A stretch of DNA of 64,000 nucleotides from Cricetomys ansorgei (taxonomy: Eukaryota; Chordata; Mammalia; Rodentia; Nesomyidae), in assembly GCA_026225945.1 (NCBI GenBank), contig JAMJFZ010002890.1, positions 1 to 64,000 of the forward strand, given 5' to 3'. A program made the translations under genes and the position numbers. The notes under the pieces were generated by a model, which saw only the letters and a program-made list of their open reading frames with translations, made no database searches and had not been told where the DNA came from. Below, piece by piece: positions 41,110-53,571 of the stretch; positions within the stretch are counted from its first letter, which is position 1; each line of letters starts with the position of its first letter.

Positions 41110-41860
41110 ACTACACTAGGTTTTTTGTTTGTTTACCGTTGTTAGCTTCACAGTTTTATCACTTTAGCTTTCTTTTTCTGGTTCATGTAAACTAATAATT
41201 GGAGCTAATTAAAAAGCCAAGGCCTGAGCCTACCCGGCATTTCTTGTGCACCAAGGTCAATACAGGTCTCTCCTCTGACAAAAACCACAGCAATGAACAG
41301 AAAGCTAGAAAAGTTATGACGACTCTGTCCTTAAGAGGAGCTTTATTTTGACCGATAAAAACCCAACTAGCTGGTATTTTGAGAAACCTTGAGTGCCATT
41401 CGATTCTAGGCTAACCTCATAGCCCCATCTCGCTTCCAAGGGGAGTGCAAATTTAATATAACAATAAATTTATTTTAAAAAAGAACTCAGTCTTCACTTT
41501 GAAGAGTTCTCAAAAGGCAGCAATTCTCAAGTTCAGAGGAGAGAACACCATTCCCTTCATAATCTACACATGCCACTACACATTAACCAGAAACCAACAT
41601 AGGTTTCGAGATCAAGTGAGAGTCCTCTCATTCTTTCATAAGCCAGACTGAGTAGAACAGAATCAATCTCCTTCCTGTCGGTGTACAATGTAGACAAGCT
41701 TATATTTTAATATCTTCTTATCTGAAACCATTTTCAAAAGCATAGTTGGGTATAAGTATAAATAATTTCAATAATTCCTTGTATAGCCAAAAGAGTAAGT
41801 GCTATCCACAGTCAATGTTCTATGAAATGTTTCCTTTCTCCATATTTTAAATTATTCATT
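41110..41860. other. no gene seen
   Basis: No recognised element. Confidence 0.4.
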
Positions 41861-41864
41861 TCTG

Positions 41865-42075
41865 GGCATATATGCATGGTTGCATATGTGTCAGACATGT
41901 ACACATGTTTGTGCATGCATGTGGGGGCCACAACTCAATATCAAATGTCTTCCTTAATCACTTTCCACCTGTTCAGTGTCTCTCACTGACATTAAAACTC
42001 ACCAATTTGACTACACCAGTGAGTTTCCATGCTCCTCCTGTCTCTGCCCTCCCCAGCGCAGGGATTATGGATATA
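41865..42075 (-). mobile_element. B4/RSINE1-type SINE, antisense, partial
   Basis: 'GTGCATGCATGTGGGGGCCACAACTCAATATCAAATGTCTTCC' and 'CTCCCCAGCGCAGGGATTATGG' match the same family as 27,490-27,727. Confidence 0.5.
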
Positions 42076-42079
42076 GGTA

Positions 42080-45000
42080 GTAACAGACAAAGGGGTCTAA
42101 AAGGATAGAATGTCTCAATCTCTGAAGCAATTTAAGAGTCGTGGGGACTTAATAACATAGTTTTTGCCAACCATGCACAAAGGCCATGTTCCCATCCACA
42201 GAGTAGTGTAAATCTGACTAGACATTAGAAAGGCCATGACAAATTTGTTTTAAAGAGTACTCCTGGGACTGTGCTTAGGCACAGCACAGCACAAACATCT
42301 CCTGAGGTGGCTCGAAGCTTCTCCTTGAGACAGCAAATGCAGGGACCAACTCTGGCTAGATATAGAATGATATAAGTCTGCAAAGCTTATACTAGGTTCT
42401 ACCTGAAGTCTGAATGGTTTTGAAAATACAAATGGAAAGAAGCATTTCCTTTTGCCTGAATGGATTTTTCTGTGAGTTAATACCAGGTCAACCCAGCCAT
42501 CTGTGCAGATAGGAACACCAATCACAGATCCGTCACTGTTTTAAGGCAAATAAGGGAAATGGGGATTTGCCATCCTAGTAATATCTTCTTACCTGCTGGA
42601 CACCATTTGAATATTTTTTCGGGCTTTCCAAAATAGAAGATTGAGGTTCTGGATTGGAAAGGAAGCAGACAGTCAAAAACTTAGAGAACAAAATTTCCCA
42701 TTTCCTCAGTTAAAAGCTAAAACTTTTGCTAAATATATAACTTTCACACTGAGTACCAAAACTATGCAGTCTTTTTTATAAGCACAACATGAGAATATGA
42801 CTGCTTTTCAGTATAACAAACATGTGATGACATGTATTAGTGTCATTAGCTATTTTGCAAACAGCAGAAGCCCTATGCTTTTCCCCAAAAGTCACTGCTA
42901 GGACTTTCAATTGCATTATTCACTTAATCACAATTCATATATGATGATGCCACCTTAAAGGCTTTAAATACTGACACATTCAGTGCTGGCTTCAGTGAGG
43001 GATGATGAATACTGCCACCAAGAGGCAGAAGTCAGAAGGGATTCTGAAGGGATTTTCTACCTTCAGTCTTGTCATTTGAGATTCTCCAAGGTAACAAATT
43101 CATCACATTGGAAACACATTAGGATAAACAAGCCTTAGGTTTTTGTTTAAGCTAGAGGGCAGTATCTTCTATGTGCAGTTTACATGAAAATTTAAGAATA
43201 TAAAAATTAAAAATCTCATCCATCCTCTGCATGTAGAGATGAGCAGCTAGAAGTCGTAACAGAAACCACGGTGGCAAAATGAACACTTGAGTTTAAGTCT
43301 TTTGTCCATTAGGGACAGATGTATATACTAGACACTGCAAACAAGGCAGAGCAGTCCTTGATCATCAATGACACAACTGATCATGTGACAGTGCTACAGA
43401 AAATCGAGAGTACAGAGCATAATGAAGCTGCATTGAAAGTTTTCTTTGTGCTCAGATGAACATCACAGCCTTAGCACAGGCTCATTGGCCTTGGACCATC
43501 TGCCTATGCTTCTGCATCTCTGTATATACCCCATCTGCCCCACTAGCTCACTATGCTCCAGCCTCCATGACCACCTTCTAACATACAAAACACATACCTT
43601 TAGGGCCCCCAAGGCCACAGGAGCTGTTATCTCTATCCAGAACACTTGTGCTTCCTCATTCCTACAAAGTCACCCTTCCTTGATTCCTTGGTCCCTTCTC
43701 TGAGATGTTGCTCAGGCCTCCCTGTGTACTCTATTATAACTGCACCCTCATGCCCCCCAGGACTCTCTGGTCCCCAGCCCTTTCTTGCTTCATAGGATAT
43801 GTCATCATATCCCACATTGCATAGTTCACGACCTTGCTACTTATTTATTACTCCATTTTATCTTTTGAATCAAGAAGGTTCCCTGAAGACTTGTCCTCAA
43901 GCTGGTCATGTTATTGGGATGCTGAGAGAACTTTAGAAAATGAGGCATAGTAGGTCACTGTGAGCATCCTTTAAAGGGAATAATAGGATCCTATATATCA
44001 CATTTCTCTGCTTCCCAGTTGTTACCCAAAAGTAACTCTGATTCACCGTGGATTCCCCCCCACAATGGTCTACTTCACCACAGATACAAAGTCATGGACC
44101 CAAGTTAACACAAATGGAAACCTCAGAAGTCAGGAACCAAAATGAAATTTTTTTATCCTTTAACTTGATTTTTATCATGAACTTTTTATAATAATGAAAA
44201 ACTTAGTAATACACTCTACCATAACATACACTCCAAGGAAGCAGGTACTTTTGTCAAATTCTCCTGATATACATAAAGGACAATGCTTCCCAACAGTAAG
44301 TCTTTAACATAGTTACAAAGTAGCTATAAGAATGAAAACAAATGAAACATTGTATCAAGCCACAAAATATTTGGGCACTCTATTTGGGAAGTGTAAGGCT
44401 TTCTTAAGAGGTAGTATAGATCTGCCTTCTATCTAGTTATTTCCTGAACCTCAGCTAAGATTGTATCTTTAAAAACAAAAATCAGAGAATAGTATGGAAT
44501 AGTCACTTGCCACCAGATGTCAGGTGATGAAATATAAGCAATATGGCTTTAAAATGCAACCATTGTCCCCCAAAACACTATTTCATCAGGCTAATAAAAA
44601 AGAGTATTCTCCCTATGTTGAATTTGACACAAGAGTCATCTCCATTGAATAGAGATCTTTTGTCTAAAGCTAATCAAGTTAATAAAGCAAACCCACAATC
44701 TGCCTCCATTTCTTCCACTTCCTCCCAAACAGAGACTCACAGACAAATCCTGGCTTAGAACACATGGAGGGATGTATCTTTTCTTCTTCTTTATACTTGA
44801 ATAGTAAGTACGGTAAGAGCAAACAGATCTCCTACTTATACTTTAGGATTTGTTTCTTTACATTAGATATGTACAAAGGATTCCTAGGATTTTTTTTCCC
44901 TGCAGTTTTGTCCTGGTAAACTGTCCACAAAAGCCAGCTTCCAGTGCTGACTAGTGAGTTCACTGGAACAATATAATCAGAAAGATGTTCATAAGAATGA

Positions 45001-46320
45001 TCATCAACCAGATATTATGAACCCCTACATTTAGATTCTCAACTTCCCTACATCTGATTCAGCAGTTACCAAGACTGGGTTCATTTTCCTTTCTATCTCT
45101 GTCCTTTATTTTTAAATCTCTTTTGTTGAAACTCTGTGTTAAAACATCAAAGAAAAAAATCACATTTCAAAATACTCTGCAAAGTCCCAACCTAGGCTGT
45201 AATAATCTAGAGGGTCAGATGTGAAGTACATATAGATTAACGCCACTGAGGAATAAAATGAAAATAAATGAGAACAAGTAAGAGAGCAAATTAGTATGCA
45301 TAGGAAGAAGGAAATTACCAGAATAGAAGAGAGAGAGAAATAAAGGTAGAAAACAAAAGTGTGGTGCACTGGGTAAGAAAAGATCCCAAGAGAAAAAGCA
45401 AATGGTAGGTTTATGAGTGACAGCTCAATATCCACTCACTAGACAGTTGAGTTTGAGAAGTCAGCTTAGTTCAAACCTGTGCTGCATTTCTCCACACACA
45501 CGACTTCCCCTTTGAGAAAGCAATACACCTGTTTCTACTTTCCCTCAACCTGGGACCCAAAGGCATTTTCCACAATCACTTTCAACCAGTGGGGGATGAA
45601 GGAGGGAGAATGGAGGGAGGGGAAACAACTTGTGATGTATTGGGCAAGAGAAGAATAAAAAAGAAATTTAAGCATGATGTCACTACACAATAGTATGTAA
45701 CTATCACCTAGGTACATGTAAATAGTTTTCAACTAATGATAAATATACTATCAAAACTCACAATTGATATAAAATATCCATTTACAGGGGTTTTTTCTGT
45801 GATATTGACATCTCACTCTTACATTTGATTCACAAAAAGGAGAGAAGGAAGTATAATTCCTTGGGAATGAGAGCATTCTTTGTGTTTTTCCAAATGAATG
45901 CTACAGAATAAGAGTGGGGAAATGACACTAATATGCTTTAGACAAAGAAAAAATGCTCTGTGGTCCTCCGGGTAAAGAAAAGATCAATTAGAGAAAAACA
46001 ACCTGGTGGTTTAAATTACTTTCTATTTACCTCAATCATCTTCTTCAGGAATGCACATTTTAAAAGAAGAAAAATTATTGTATTGAAAACTACTTGGTCT
46101 GGCATTTTGCAAGCTATGTTAATCTATGAATTGAAAGGCCAGTAGCCATCTCCCTATTCTGTCCCTACCTTCATCAAACTAAAACTCAGGTGACTACTTT
46201 CCATTCATTCTCAGTCAAGTGCTTCTCTAGTAGCCTAAAGCTGTATAATTCTTTTAAAGTATTCCCAAATATCACAGTATAATGTTAGCAAGTCAGCTAA
46301 AAAAATTGAAAAATAAACAG
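42080..46320. other. no supported gene; one candidate small exon
   Basis: A 4.2-kb stretch with few repeats. A minus-strand 56-bp block at 42593-42648 has good splice-site consensus on both sides (see Part 2). Frames at 42250-42525, 43446-43703 and 45160-45435 have no motif. Confidence 0.4.
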
Positions 46321-46322
46321 TA

Positions 46323-46470
46323 AAGCCTGGTGGTGGTGGCACACTCCTTTAATCCCAGCACTCGTGAGGCAGAGGCAGGAAGATCTCTGTGAGTTCGAGG
46401 CCAGCGTGGTCTACAGAGTGACTTCCAGGACAGCCAGAGTTACAACAGAGAAATCCTGTCTCAAAAAACG
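46323..46470 (+). mobile_element. B1 SINE, young
   Basis: 'GGTGGTGGTGGCACACTCCTTTAATCCCAGCACTCG', 'GAGGCCAGCGTGGTCTACAG' and 'GAGTTACAACAGAGAAATCCTGTCTC'. It is the GTTGTAAC subtype in the sense orientation. Confidence 0.92.
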
Positions 46471-46556
46471 AAAGAAAGAAAGAAAGAAAAAAGAAAGAAA
46501 GAAAGAAAGAAAGAAAGGAAGAAGAAAGGAAGAAAGAAAGAAGGAAAGGAAAGGAA

Positions 46557-46613
<57 letters not shown>

Positions 46614-46631
46614 GAAGAGAAGAGAGAGAGA

Positions 46632-46665
<34 letters not shown>

Positions 46666-46782
46666 AAAGAAAGAAAGAAAGAAAAGAAAGAAAGAAGAAA
46701 GGGAAAGAAGGAGGGAGGGAGGAGGGAGGAGGGAGGAAGGAAGAAGAAAAGAGAAAAAGGAAAAGAAAAGAGAAAACTAAAC
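46469..46782. repeat. (GAAA)n/(GGAA)n tract grown from a B1 tail
   Basis: About 310 bases of GAAA units with GGAA, GAGA and GGGAGG variants directly follow the B1 A-tail. The Lys-Glu-Arg frame on one strand and the Phe-Leu-Ser frame on the other are repeat artefacts. Confidence 0.95.
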
Positions 46783-46789
46783 AGTAAGG

Positions 46790-47500
46790 GCATTGAAATA
46801 TGATGCCAACCAAGGATGCAAACACAAGATAGAAACCATTGTTCCGGGGCTCTCAATGAAACTGCTTACAACTATTGCATCTATACCTATGAATTTCAGC
46901 CAATAGTTTTTTAGACATTCACATGTATGTTAGGGTCAATACCTTTACTTGATTCCTTTCTTTTTTAAAACTAAAACTGTCTATATTAACATGTTGGATT
47001 TTCAGACACCATTATTTTAAAACTCTCTTTTCTCTGAAGATTTAGATGTGTGGAAGTCTATCTGCACTTTTGACCAAACTGCTATATGTAAATGTTGTAG
47101 AAAACATAGTCTTACATGGAACAATTTTCTACATTCTCTCCCTCACTTGAGGTTTATTTTTTATTTTTGGTTTATGCCAGCTAGTGAGTACTAAGAAGTT
47201 TCTCAAAAACACAGCACTTGAAAAGGGAAATTTAAGGCACTGTGTAGACTCCTATTTGGTTCATTTCTAGAAAGAATGAATGATGACACACATTTACAAA
47301 GAGACAGAGATTTAAAAACAACAACAACAACAACAAGAGAGAGAGGGTCCTCTGCAAGTACCCACTGTGGACAGAAGCCCGACGAAGCATTAGCAGAGTC
47401 ATTGCTGGTTATAAAGAAAACTCATGAGGAAAATAATAACGTGAAATGACTTTAATAATAACTATAACAATAAGACCAAACCCTTCCATTGGCCCAAGCC
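46790..47500. other. no gene seen
   Basis: Only a short (CAA)n run at about 47318-47335 stands out. Confidence 0.4.
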
Positions 47501-47504
47501 AATT

Positions 47505-47690
47505 CTGTCCTCTAATTCTTTACATGAACTCAGGCACTACTCAGAATTGTGTTGTGCAGTGGATGCTATTCTCATTAACATTTTATAGATGAAATGAATA
47601 CAGTAGTTTGGAAACTTGCCCAACATTATAAAGCTGAAGTAGTGCAGAGCCCAAGATTCATAGTCTTAGATTTTGCCCTTTTACAACAAG
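47505..47690 (+). mobile_element. MIR relic
   Basis: 'GGATGCTATTCTCATTAACATTTTATAGATGAAATGAATACAG' and 'TTGCCCAACATTATAAAGCTGAAGTAGTGCAGAGCC' preserve the MIR order. Confidence 0.65.
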
Positions 47691-48185
47691 CCAAAATTAA
47701 GCTTCTTTGGTCATCTTTTTTTCACTAAGACAGTGCAGGTGGTCAAGCACTCAGAAGCCCTGAAACCCATAATATAATTTATGAAAATCTGGTGTGGAGA
47801 GATCTGTGAATAGAAACAATGCTTCATTATATATCAGAAGACGGTACTCATTCCTGGTCAGTCCTCCTAGAGAACCTGACTTATATCAAGAAATCATCAT
47901 TCTAGTGAATTTCTCAGAGTAACACTGATCCAAGTTTCATATTATCTTCCAAGCCAATAATACAAAATAGTTTAAGACAACAAAAGAAAAAGTATGAAAA
48001 AAGAAACTTCAGAAAAAACAGATTACATTGGGATACTGTCCAACTATTTTAAAATGATATTTAAGAAAATTTAAATTTCTATTTTCTTCTCCCAGTTATC
48101 TATAGGAAAAGAAAAACATTTTTAAAAGTATAAAGAAAACTTGAAGCATGGAGGCTCAGAGAAAAGGGAAAAAAATGTCCCCTTG

Positions 48186-48345
48186 TGCTTGGTAGTGGTG
48201 GCACACATCTTTAATCTCAGCATTGAGGAGACAGAGGCAGGTAGACCTCTGTGAGTTTGAGACCAGCCTCATCTACAGAGTGTGTTCAAGGATAGCTAGA
48301 GTTACAACAAAAACTCTGTCTCAGAAAAAAAGAAAAGAAAAGAAC
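48186..48345 (+). mobile_element. B1 SINE
   Basis: 'GGTAGTGGTGGCACACATCTTTAATCTCAGC', 'GAGACCAGCCTCATCTACAGAG' and 'GAGTTACAACAAAAACTCTGTCTC'. Confidence 0.88.
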
Positions 48346-48593
48346 AGAAAGAAAAATTCATCTTCTCTTATCCCAAACAGGATGTAGAGCTTCAAGTTGG
48401 TGGTGGGTGGGTATCTGTAGACAATGGTTCTGAAACTTCAGTAAATGCAGAATTTACTGGAGAATCCCACCCATTGTAGCTGCTACTCTTCTATATTCTA
48501 GCTCAGCAGCTTTGGACATGGCCGTAAGAACTTTCAGTGCCAGGCTTCCCACTGATTTTATTAGGGTTGCCTTCAGAAGATATGCTAAAAGAA

Positions 48594-48742
48594 AAAGGAG
48601 GAGGAGGAGGAGGAGATCAATGAGGAGGAGGACAGGATGAGGAGGATAAAGAGGAGAAGAAGGAGAAGGAGGAGGAGAAAGAGGAGGAGGAAGAGGAGAG
48701 AAGGAGGAAGAAGAGAAGGAGGAGGAGGAGAAAAGAAAAAAT
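48594..48742. repeat. (GGA)n purine tract
   Basis: About 150 bases of GGA/GAA units. The reading frames across it are repeat artefacts, although one continues into unique DNA (48454-49026, minus) without any recognisable motif. Confidence 0.9.
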
Positions 48743-48744
48743 GC

Positions 48745-49960
48745 CTGCAAGAGACCATAGACTACCCAGCAAGCATTGCAATTACACATCACATCACACA
48801 ATCTTGGGAAGCTGGCTGTCCTGTATCCTACCTGAGTCAACATCCTTGGGACTGTGCTCTTCATCAGGAAGCCTGGACAGTGACCATATGGATGATTCTT
48901 TCCTGGGAAACTGACCTTCACTGTAATCCATCGAATGTGTGGGTTGACTAACAGCAGCCCAGGTGTAAAGCTGGTCTTGCTATATTTAAAAAGGTATTTA
49001 AATGGAAATGTTACCAATTCAATCATAAATGTTTACCCGACTGATACATTACAAAATGTAAAAAAATAAAACAGATATGCAGATACATCAAAAACATTAA
49101 AATAGCCATCTTACATAGCTCATTGTAGAGCCATCAAGACACTGATTCTCTCAAACTTCCCCAAGTTCTTTATTATAGTAAAATATAGTATGATTTTTAT
49201 TGTATTTTAATATATATTATTCAAATAAAATATAAGTCTCTCTCTTGGAAGGAAGAGCTATTACAAGGGCCTGACACTCATTATAAAATGAGACACCCAG
49301 ATGTCGAACTACACAACTTCCAGGAAATACATGTTTAACACATCTGAATATGCCATCTCTTCATCTTCAATGATTATGATTTTCAGGTAAAATCTCTATC
49401 ACTAGCTACCAGGCTGGCACTGAACCCCTGGGTTCAAGTGATCCCCTCAGCCACCCCCTTAACTTGGAACTACCAGCTTATATCACCACACTGAGAAGAT
49501 GTCCCATGAACAACTGTTTATATGCTTTTGGGAAAGACAGAGGATAGTCTGTACTTGGACACCATGAGGACAATGAAAACTGCTTATCTTGGGTCCCAAG
49601 TTGGAAACTATTTGGGAGAAAGAACATGGAAAGGTAAATGAACCTGCCAAGCATAAGTGGATTATGTAGGAATCTTATGGCAACCAGAGGCTTTGCCAGC
49701 TGTGACCAAAATAGAGTAGACAAGCTGAAAAGGCTCCTGCATGCACTGCATACTGGAACACATGGTATGGCTCCCTTGGAGGCCCTTAAACAGGTCAGAA
49801 CTTATCATCAGGATACACATAATCAATATGTGCATGCACTAGAATCCTCTGTGCCTTTTTCTGTGCTGGGGTACACTCATTTCCCTACCATGTTCTGATT
49901 AGCATTGACAAGAGCAAAGAGAGAGACAACACTATATAAATGATTGTAGATTACAAGGAA
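48745..49960. other. no gene; one B1 fragment
   Basis: An antisense B1 fragment lies at 49408-49495 ('ACCAGGCTGGCACTGAACCCC'). Nothing else is recognised. Confidence 0.45.
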
Positions 49961-49962
49961 AA

Positions 49963-49993
49963 TGTGTGTGTGTATGTGTGTGTATGTGTGTGT

Positions 49994-50030
<37 letters not shown>

Positions 50031-50084
50031 TGTGTGTGTGAGATGTGTGTGAGTGTGCTGAGAGTGAGAGAGAGAGAGAGAGAG
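49963..50084. repeat. (GT)n(GA)n microsatellite
   Basis: A GT run with GTAT and GAGT interruptions ends in a pure (GA)n of about 11 units. Confidence 0.95.
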
Positions 50085-50177
50085 AAGAAATGAGTTCACT
50101 CATATATAGATGATGCATTTTTAAAATGTACGTAATAGGGTAAGAATCCATAAAGTAGTCCAGTATCAAAAGATGCC

Positions 50178-50376
50178 TTGGGCCAGGCACGGTACTGCAC
50201 AATTTCACCCCAGCATTTGGGAGTCAGAGGAAAGAGAACCTTGACTAAAATTCAAGGTCAGGCTAGTTAGCAGCTAGTTCCAGGCCAGCCAGAGTTACAT
50301 GGTAGAAGGAGAATGCAGACTCCACCGAGTTGTACTCTGACTACTATACTCATTCTAAGGCATGCAGATGAAGGTG

Positions 50377-50420
<44 letters not shown>
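50178..50420 (+). mobile_element. B1 SINE fragment and (AC)n
   Basis: 'GGGCCAGGCACGGTACTGCACAATTTCACCCC' and 'CCAGGCCAGCCAGAGTTACATGG' form a B1-like body (50178-50310). A pure AC run is at 50379-50418. Confidence 0.65.
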
Positions 50421-50422
<2 letters not shown>

Positions 50423-50439
50423 ATATTTTCAAAATATTT

Positions 50440-51264
50440 TAAAAGGAATACACAATAAACAAAAATGCAAAACCTGAAGAATGGAATAAAAGCTATATGA
50501 GAACTTTATAGCAACGAATGGAATGCTTAGATCTAAAATGAGCAATATCTCAAATGAATAACCTATCAATGCACCTCAAGAAATTAAAACAACTAAAGCA
50601 ATCTCAATTCAGAATTAGTGAGAAAAGGGTACTAAAAATAAGACAAATTTATATATTTAAATATGTGAATGCATATAAAAATATGACAAATATATAAATA
50701 TATATTACATATGAGTATATATACAGAATAAGTAAATATAAAACTAGAGAACAATGTTTTCAGTAGATGAGGTTTGGATAGTTGGATAACCACAAGCAGG
50801 TGATGTAAACACAGGCTGGCGAGCTGGCACAGAGGGTCAAAGCACTTGCTGCCAAGAATAAGGACCTGAATTTGATCCCTAAAAACTGTGTGGCAAAAGG
50901 GAAGAGCTAACAGCAGCAAACTGTCCCTTGATCTCCACATGTGTGCCACAGCACATGCATACCCAAGTACATACAATAACATATACACAAAAACTAAATA
51001 AAAAATTAATATATAGCTATGTTTGTGTATGCAGATCAGTCAGATGAAAACAATTCTTCAAAAACAAAATTGACAAACCAAAGGCCAGACTAACTAAAAG
51101 AAAGAGACTGGACACAAATGAAATGAGAGCTGAAGTGCGAAACATAATTGACATCATAGACAAAGAATACAAAGAATCTTTGTATGTTATTGACAATGAT
51201 ATGCCAAGAAATTTTCTGGCCTAGAAGAAATGTAAAAACCTGCCAAGACTGAACCATGGTGATG
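50440..51264 (+). mobile_element. old LINE-1 relic, interrupted
   Basis: Decayed frames read like L1 ORF2 ('IDKPKARLTKRKR', 'ELYSNEWNA'). A B3-like SINE sits inside it at 50810-51000 ('GGTCAAAGCACTTGCTGCC'). Class II element 2 has inserted at its right side, and LINE-like sequence resumes at 57,524. Confidence 0.45.
51259..51264. repeat. target-site duplication of element 2 (GTGATG)
   Basis: GTGATG abuts the 5' LTR. TTGATG (57524-57529) abuts the 3' LTR, five of six bases the same. Six is the usual length for class II ERVs. Confidence 0.6.
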
Positions 51265-51734
51265 TGTTGTGGGAGATTTTAGTTATGGATAATGTTCCAG
51301 TAAGCTGTCCTTGAAGCAAGTAAAGGATTCACTGCCTACCAGTAAACAAAGGAGTGGCTATACAGCACTCTCCCACAAGAATGAGACATTCATTTTATTA
51401 GCCTGAAGGCAGAAGAAGAGTTAGGCTCCATTGATTTGTATATTGGAAGTCTGGGTGGAGACAGAGAGGATTTGGAATAAAAAAGAACTAGGGCAAGGGC
51501 ATAGAAGGAAGGAGACAGACAGACAGCAGAGAACAAGGAAGAAGAAGCTAGGAAGAGGAGAACCAAGAGGAGAAGCATGGGGTGAGAAAGCGATGATAGA
51601 GTGAGCTCTTTGCCTAGCTGCCCCTGATATAGGAATTTCCCTGAGATTTGACATGGTATGCGATTAGTAAAGAGCATTTGGAAATTCAAAGCTGGACTCT
51701 CCGATAAGCACCATAAACTTTATTTTTAACCACA
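51265..51734 (+). repeat. 5' LTR, element 2
   Basis: Starts TGTTGTGGGAG and ends near AACCACA, before TTGGGGCGCACC. It carries the same purine-rich middle and 'TAAAGAGCATT' region as element 1. The exact right edge (51732 or 51734) is uncertain. Confidence 0.85.
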
Positions 51735-53229
51735 TTGGGGCGCACCAACGTTCGTGTCATAGGACAACACAAGAGAAAAAAGAAAAAAGATATAAATCAT
51801 AGAAAGAAGAAGACAAACAAAAAAGAGAGATAACACAGGACAGCAGAGTCCAGACACAGAGAGTCCCTACAGGAAAAAGGCAGAAAAAAGAAGAAAAGAA
51901 GAAAGAAGACAAACGAAAAAAAGACAGACACAATGCGGGACAGCGGAATCACAGACACCGAGTCTACAAGGAAACGACAGACAACGCGGTACAGTGAGAG
52001 AACAAGGCATAGAAAAAAGAAGAAAAGAAGAAAGAAGACACAGGAAAGGTAAAGAGTAAGCTCAAAGTTAATAAAGGAAAAAAAAGCTAATAAAGGAGTG
52101 AAGTTAAGAGAAAGAAAGAATATTAAAGTTTAAAAGCAGGAGTAATAAATAAAAAAGAAAGAGAGAAAGAAGCAGTTTAAAAGGTATATTACTAATTCTC
52201 TCTTACCTCAGGAGATAATGTAGCTCCTGAGCAGTGCGTGAAGACAGAGGAGAAGTGTAGCAGTTACAGGATAAATAGAATACAAAAGAGTAAGGCCTCC
52301 TACGGAAAAAAGGAGAGCTGGAGAACAAGAGACAGAACTTAAAGAAAAAGTGCACACAGGTGCAGATTAATAAAGTTCCAGGAAAGGATACCACAGATTT
52401 GCAGACCTTCTGTAAGAAGAGAAGGTAATAAAGAGAATGCTCCTTGGAAAGTAAGAGCCACAGTAAGATAGAAATAATAAACAAATACACAGACATCTCC
52501 TAAGAAAGGAGTGGATGAAATAGTGGGGATAGAAGAAAATCCGTTGTGAATGCGAAATATTGTGACACAGAGCAGGAGGGCAAGGATAATCGGTTGAGGA
52601 TAAATCTGCGGAGGCTGAAAACTGTAGGTCACAGAAGCAGAATTGAGGCATAAGAGATGAAGGATGTGGAATTTGGTATTTACATGGTATTATCGAGCTC
52701 CGAGGGAGTGAGGTTAAAGGCCGGAGGAATCTAGCTACAAGAAGGAGAAGATAAAGGAGATAAATTCAGGCAAAAGCGGAAATTTTCAAGGTCGACAAGG
52801 AAGACAGACAACGCCTCTGAGACCAGCCAAAAAAGGAAAAAGGGTAGGCGGAGGAAAGGTGAGTTCAAAGACCCTTAGGGGAAGCTCAAGGGGGGGGGGA
52901 GAAATAAAGGGGTGAAGTAAAAGAGGGCATCAGAGAAGGAGAGGTGGTTTGGCCTAATGTGGGCGCTAGACGAAATGCCGGATACAGGGAAGTGTAGGTA
53001 ATAGGGACATAAAGGGGAAGGCATTATGGAACCTGGAAAGGGAGAGCAGGAGGTGAGTGAGAATTGCAAATATGGCTGGGATGTTAATACAGGTGAGGTT
53101 CTGTGACCTGAGTAAGCCGATGGCAGGATGAAGCGACTTGCTGAGAAGAGCCTCAACGGATTCAGAGCAAGAGAGAAAATAAGAAAGAGGGAAAAAAAAA
53201 AAGAAAAGAAAATTTTTCCGTGTTAAAAA
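51735..53229 (+). other. long leader, element 2, with a diverged gag-start duplicate
   Basis: It starts with the primer-site core GGCGCACCAACG. Two tandem GACAGAC...AAGAAGAAAGAAGACA blocks follow (about 51790-51910 and 51911-52045), where element 1 has one. The segment 52534-52800 mirrors the 5' end of gag in decayed form: 'GCGAAATATTGTGACACAG', 'ACATGGTATTATCGAG' and 'AGGAGATAAATTCAGGCAAAAGCGG'. Segment 52850-53200 is not found in element 1. No coding frame is supported. Confidence 0.65.
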
Positions 53230-53571
53230 TGGAAAATATTGTGACACAGAGCACTTGGGCATGTTAGTTTTGTTAAGGATATCTAGGAACTGAAAACAGT
53301 AGATGAAGAGATAAATACTTCAATTGACACTAGCATAATGCAGATTATGGTTTTTGTTATTCTGGTATTTCACATGGTATTATCGATAGCCTTTATGGTA
53401 TACTGTGCTCTTTCAAGGAAAGGGAAAAGGGAAATCTAGCCCTTTACAGGATATTGACTTAGATACAGGAGATAAATTCAGAGCAAAATCAGAAAATTTT
53501 AAAATGATGGAAAGAAAAGCAGAATCTACTTGCTTCTCACAAGAACCAGCCTTAAAAGAAATAAATGAGAA
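53230..53571 (+). pseudogene. gag N-terminal region, element 2, frameshifted
   Basis: The sequence corresponds to the membrane-anchor part of element 1 gag ('ATGGAAAATATTGTGACACAG' onward). Small indels and a TAG after 'ACTTGGGCATGT' break it, and a 2-base difference near 53578-53584 disconnects it from the downstream frame. Confidence 0.7.

Noticed and set aside
46349..46856. Long Lys/Glu/Arg and Phe/Leu/Ser reading frames on both strands (up to 158 codons)
   Set aside because: They are translations of a GAAA/GGAA tract grown from a B1 tail; both strands are open because the repeat lacks stops.
48454..49026. 190-codon minus-strand frame
   Set aside because: The middle is a (GGA)n tract read in reverse; the flanks show no motif, no start context and no splice logic.
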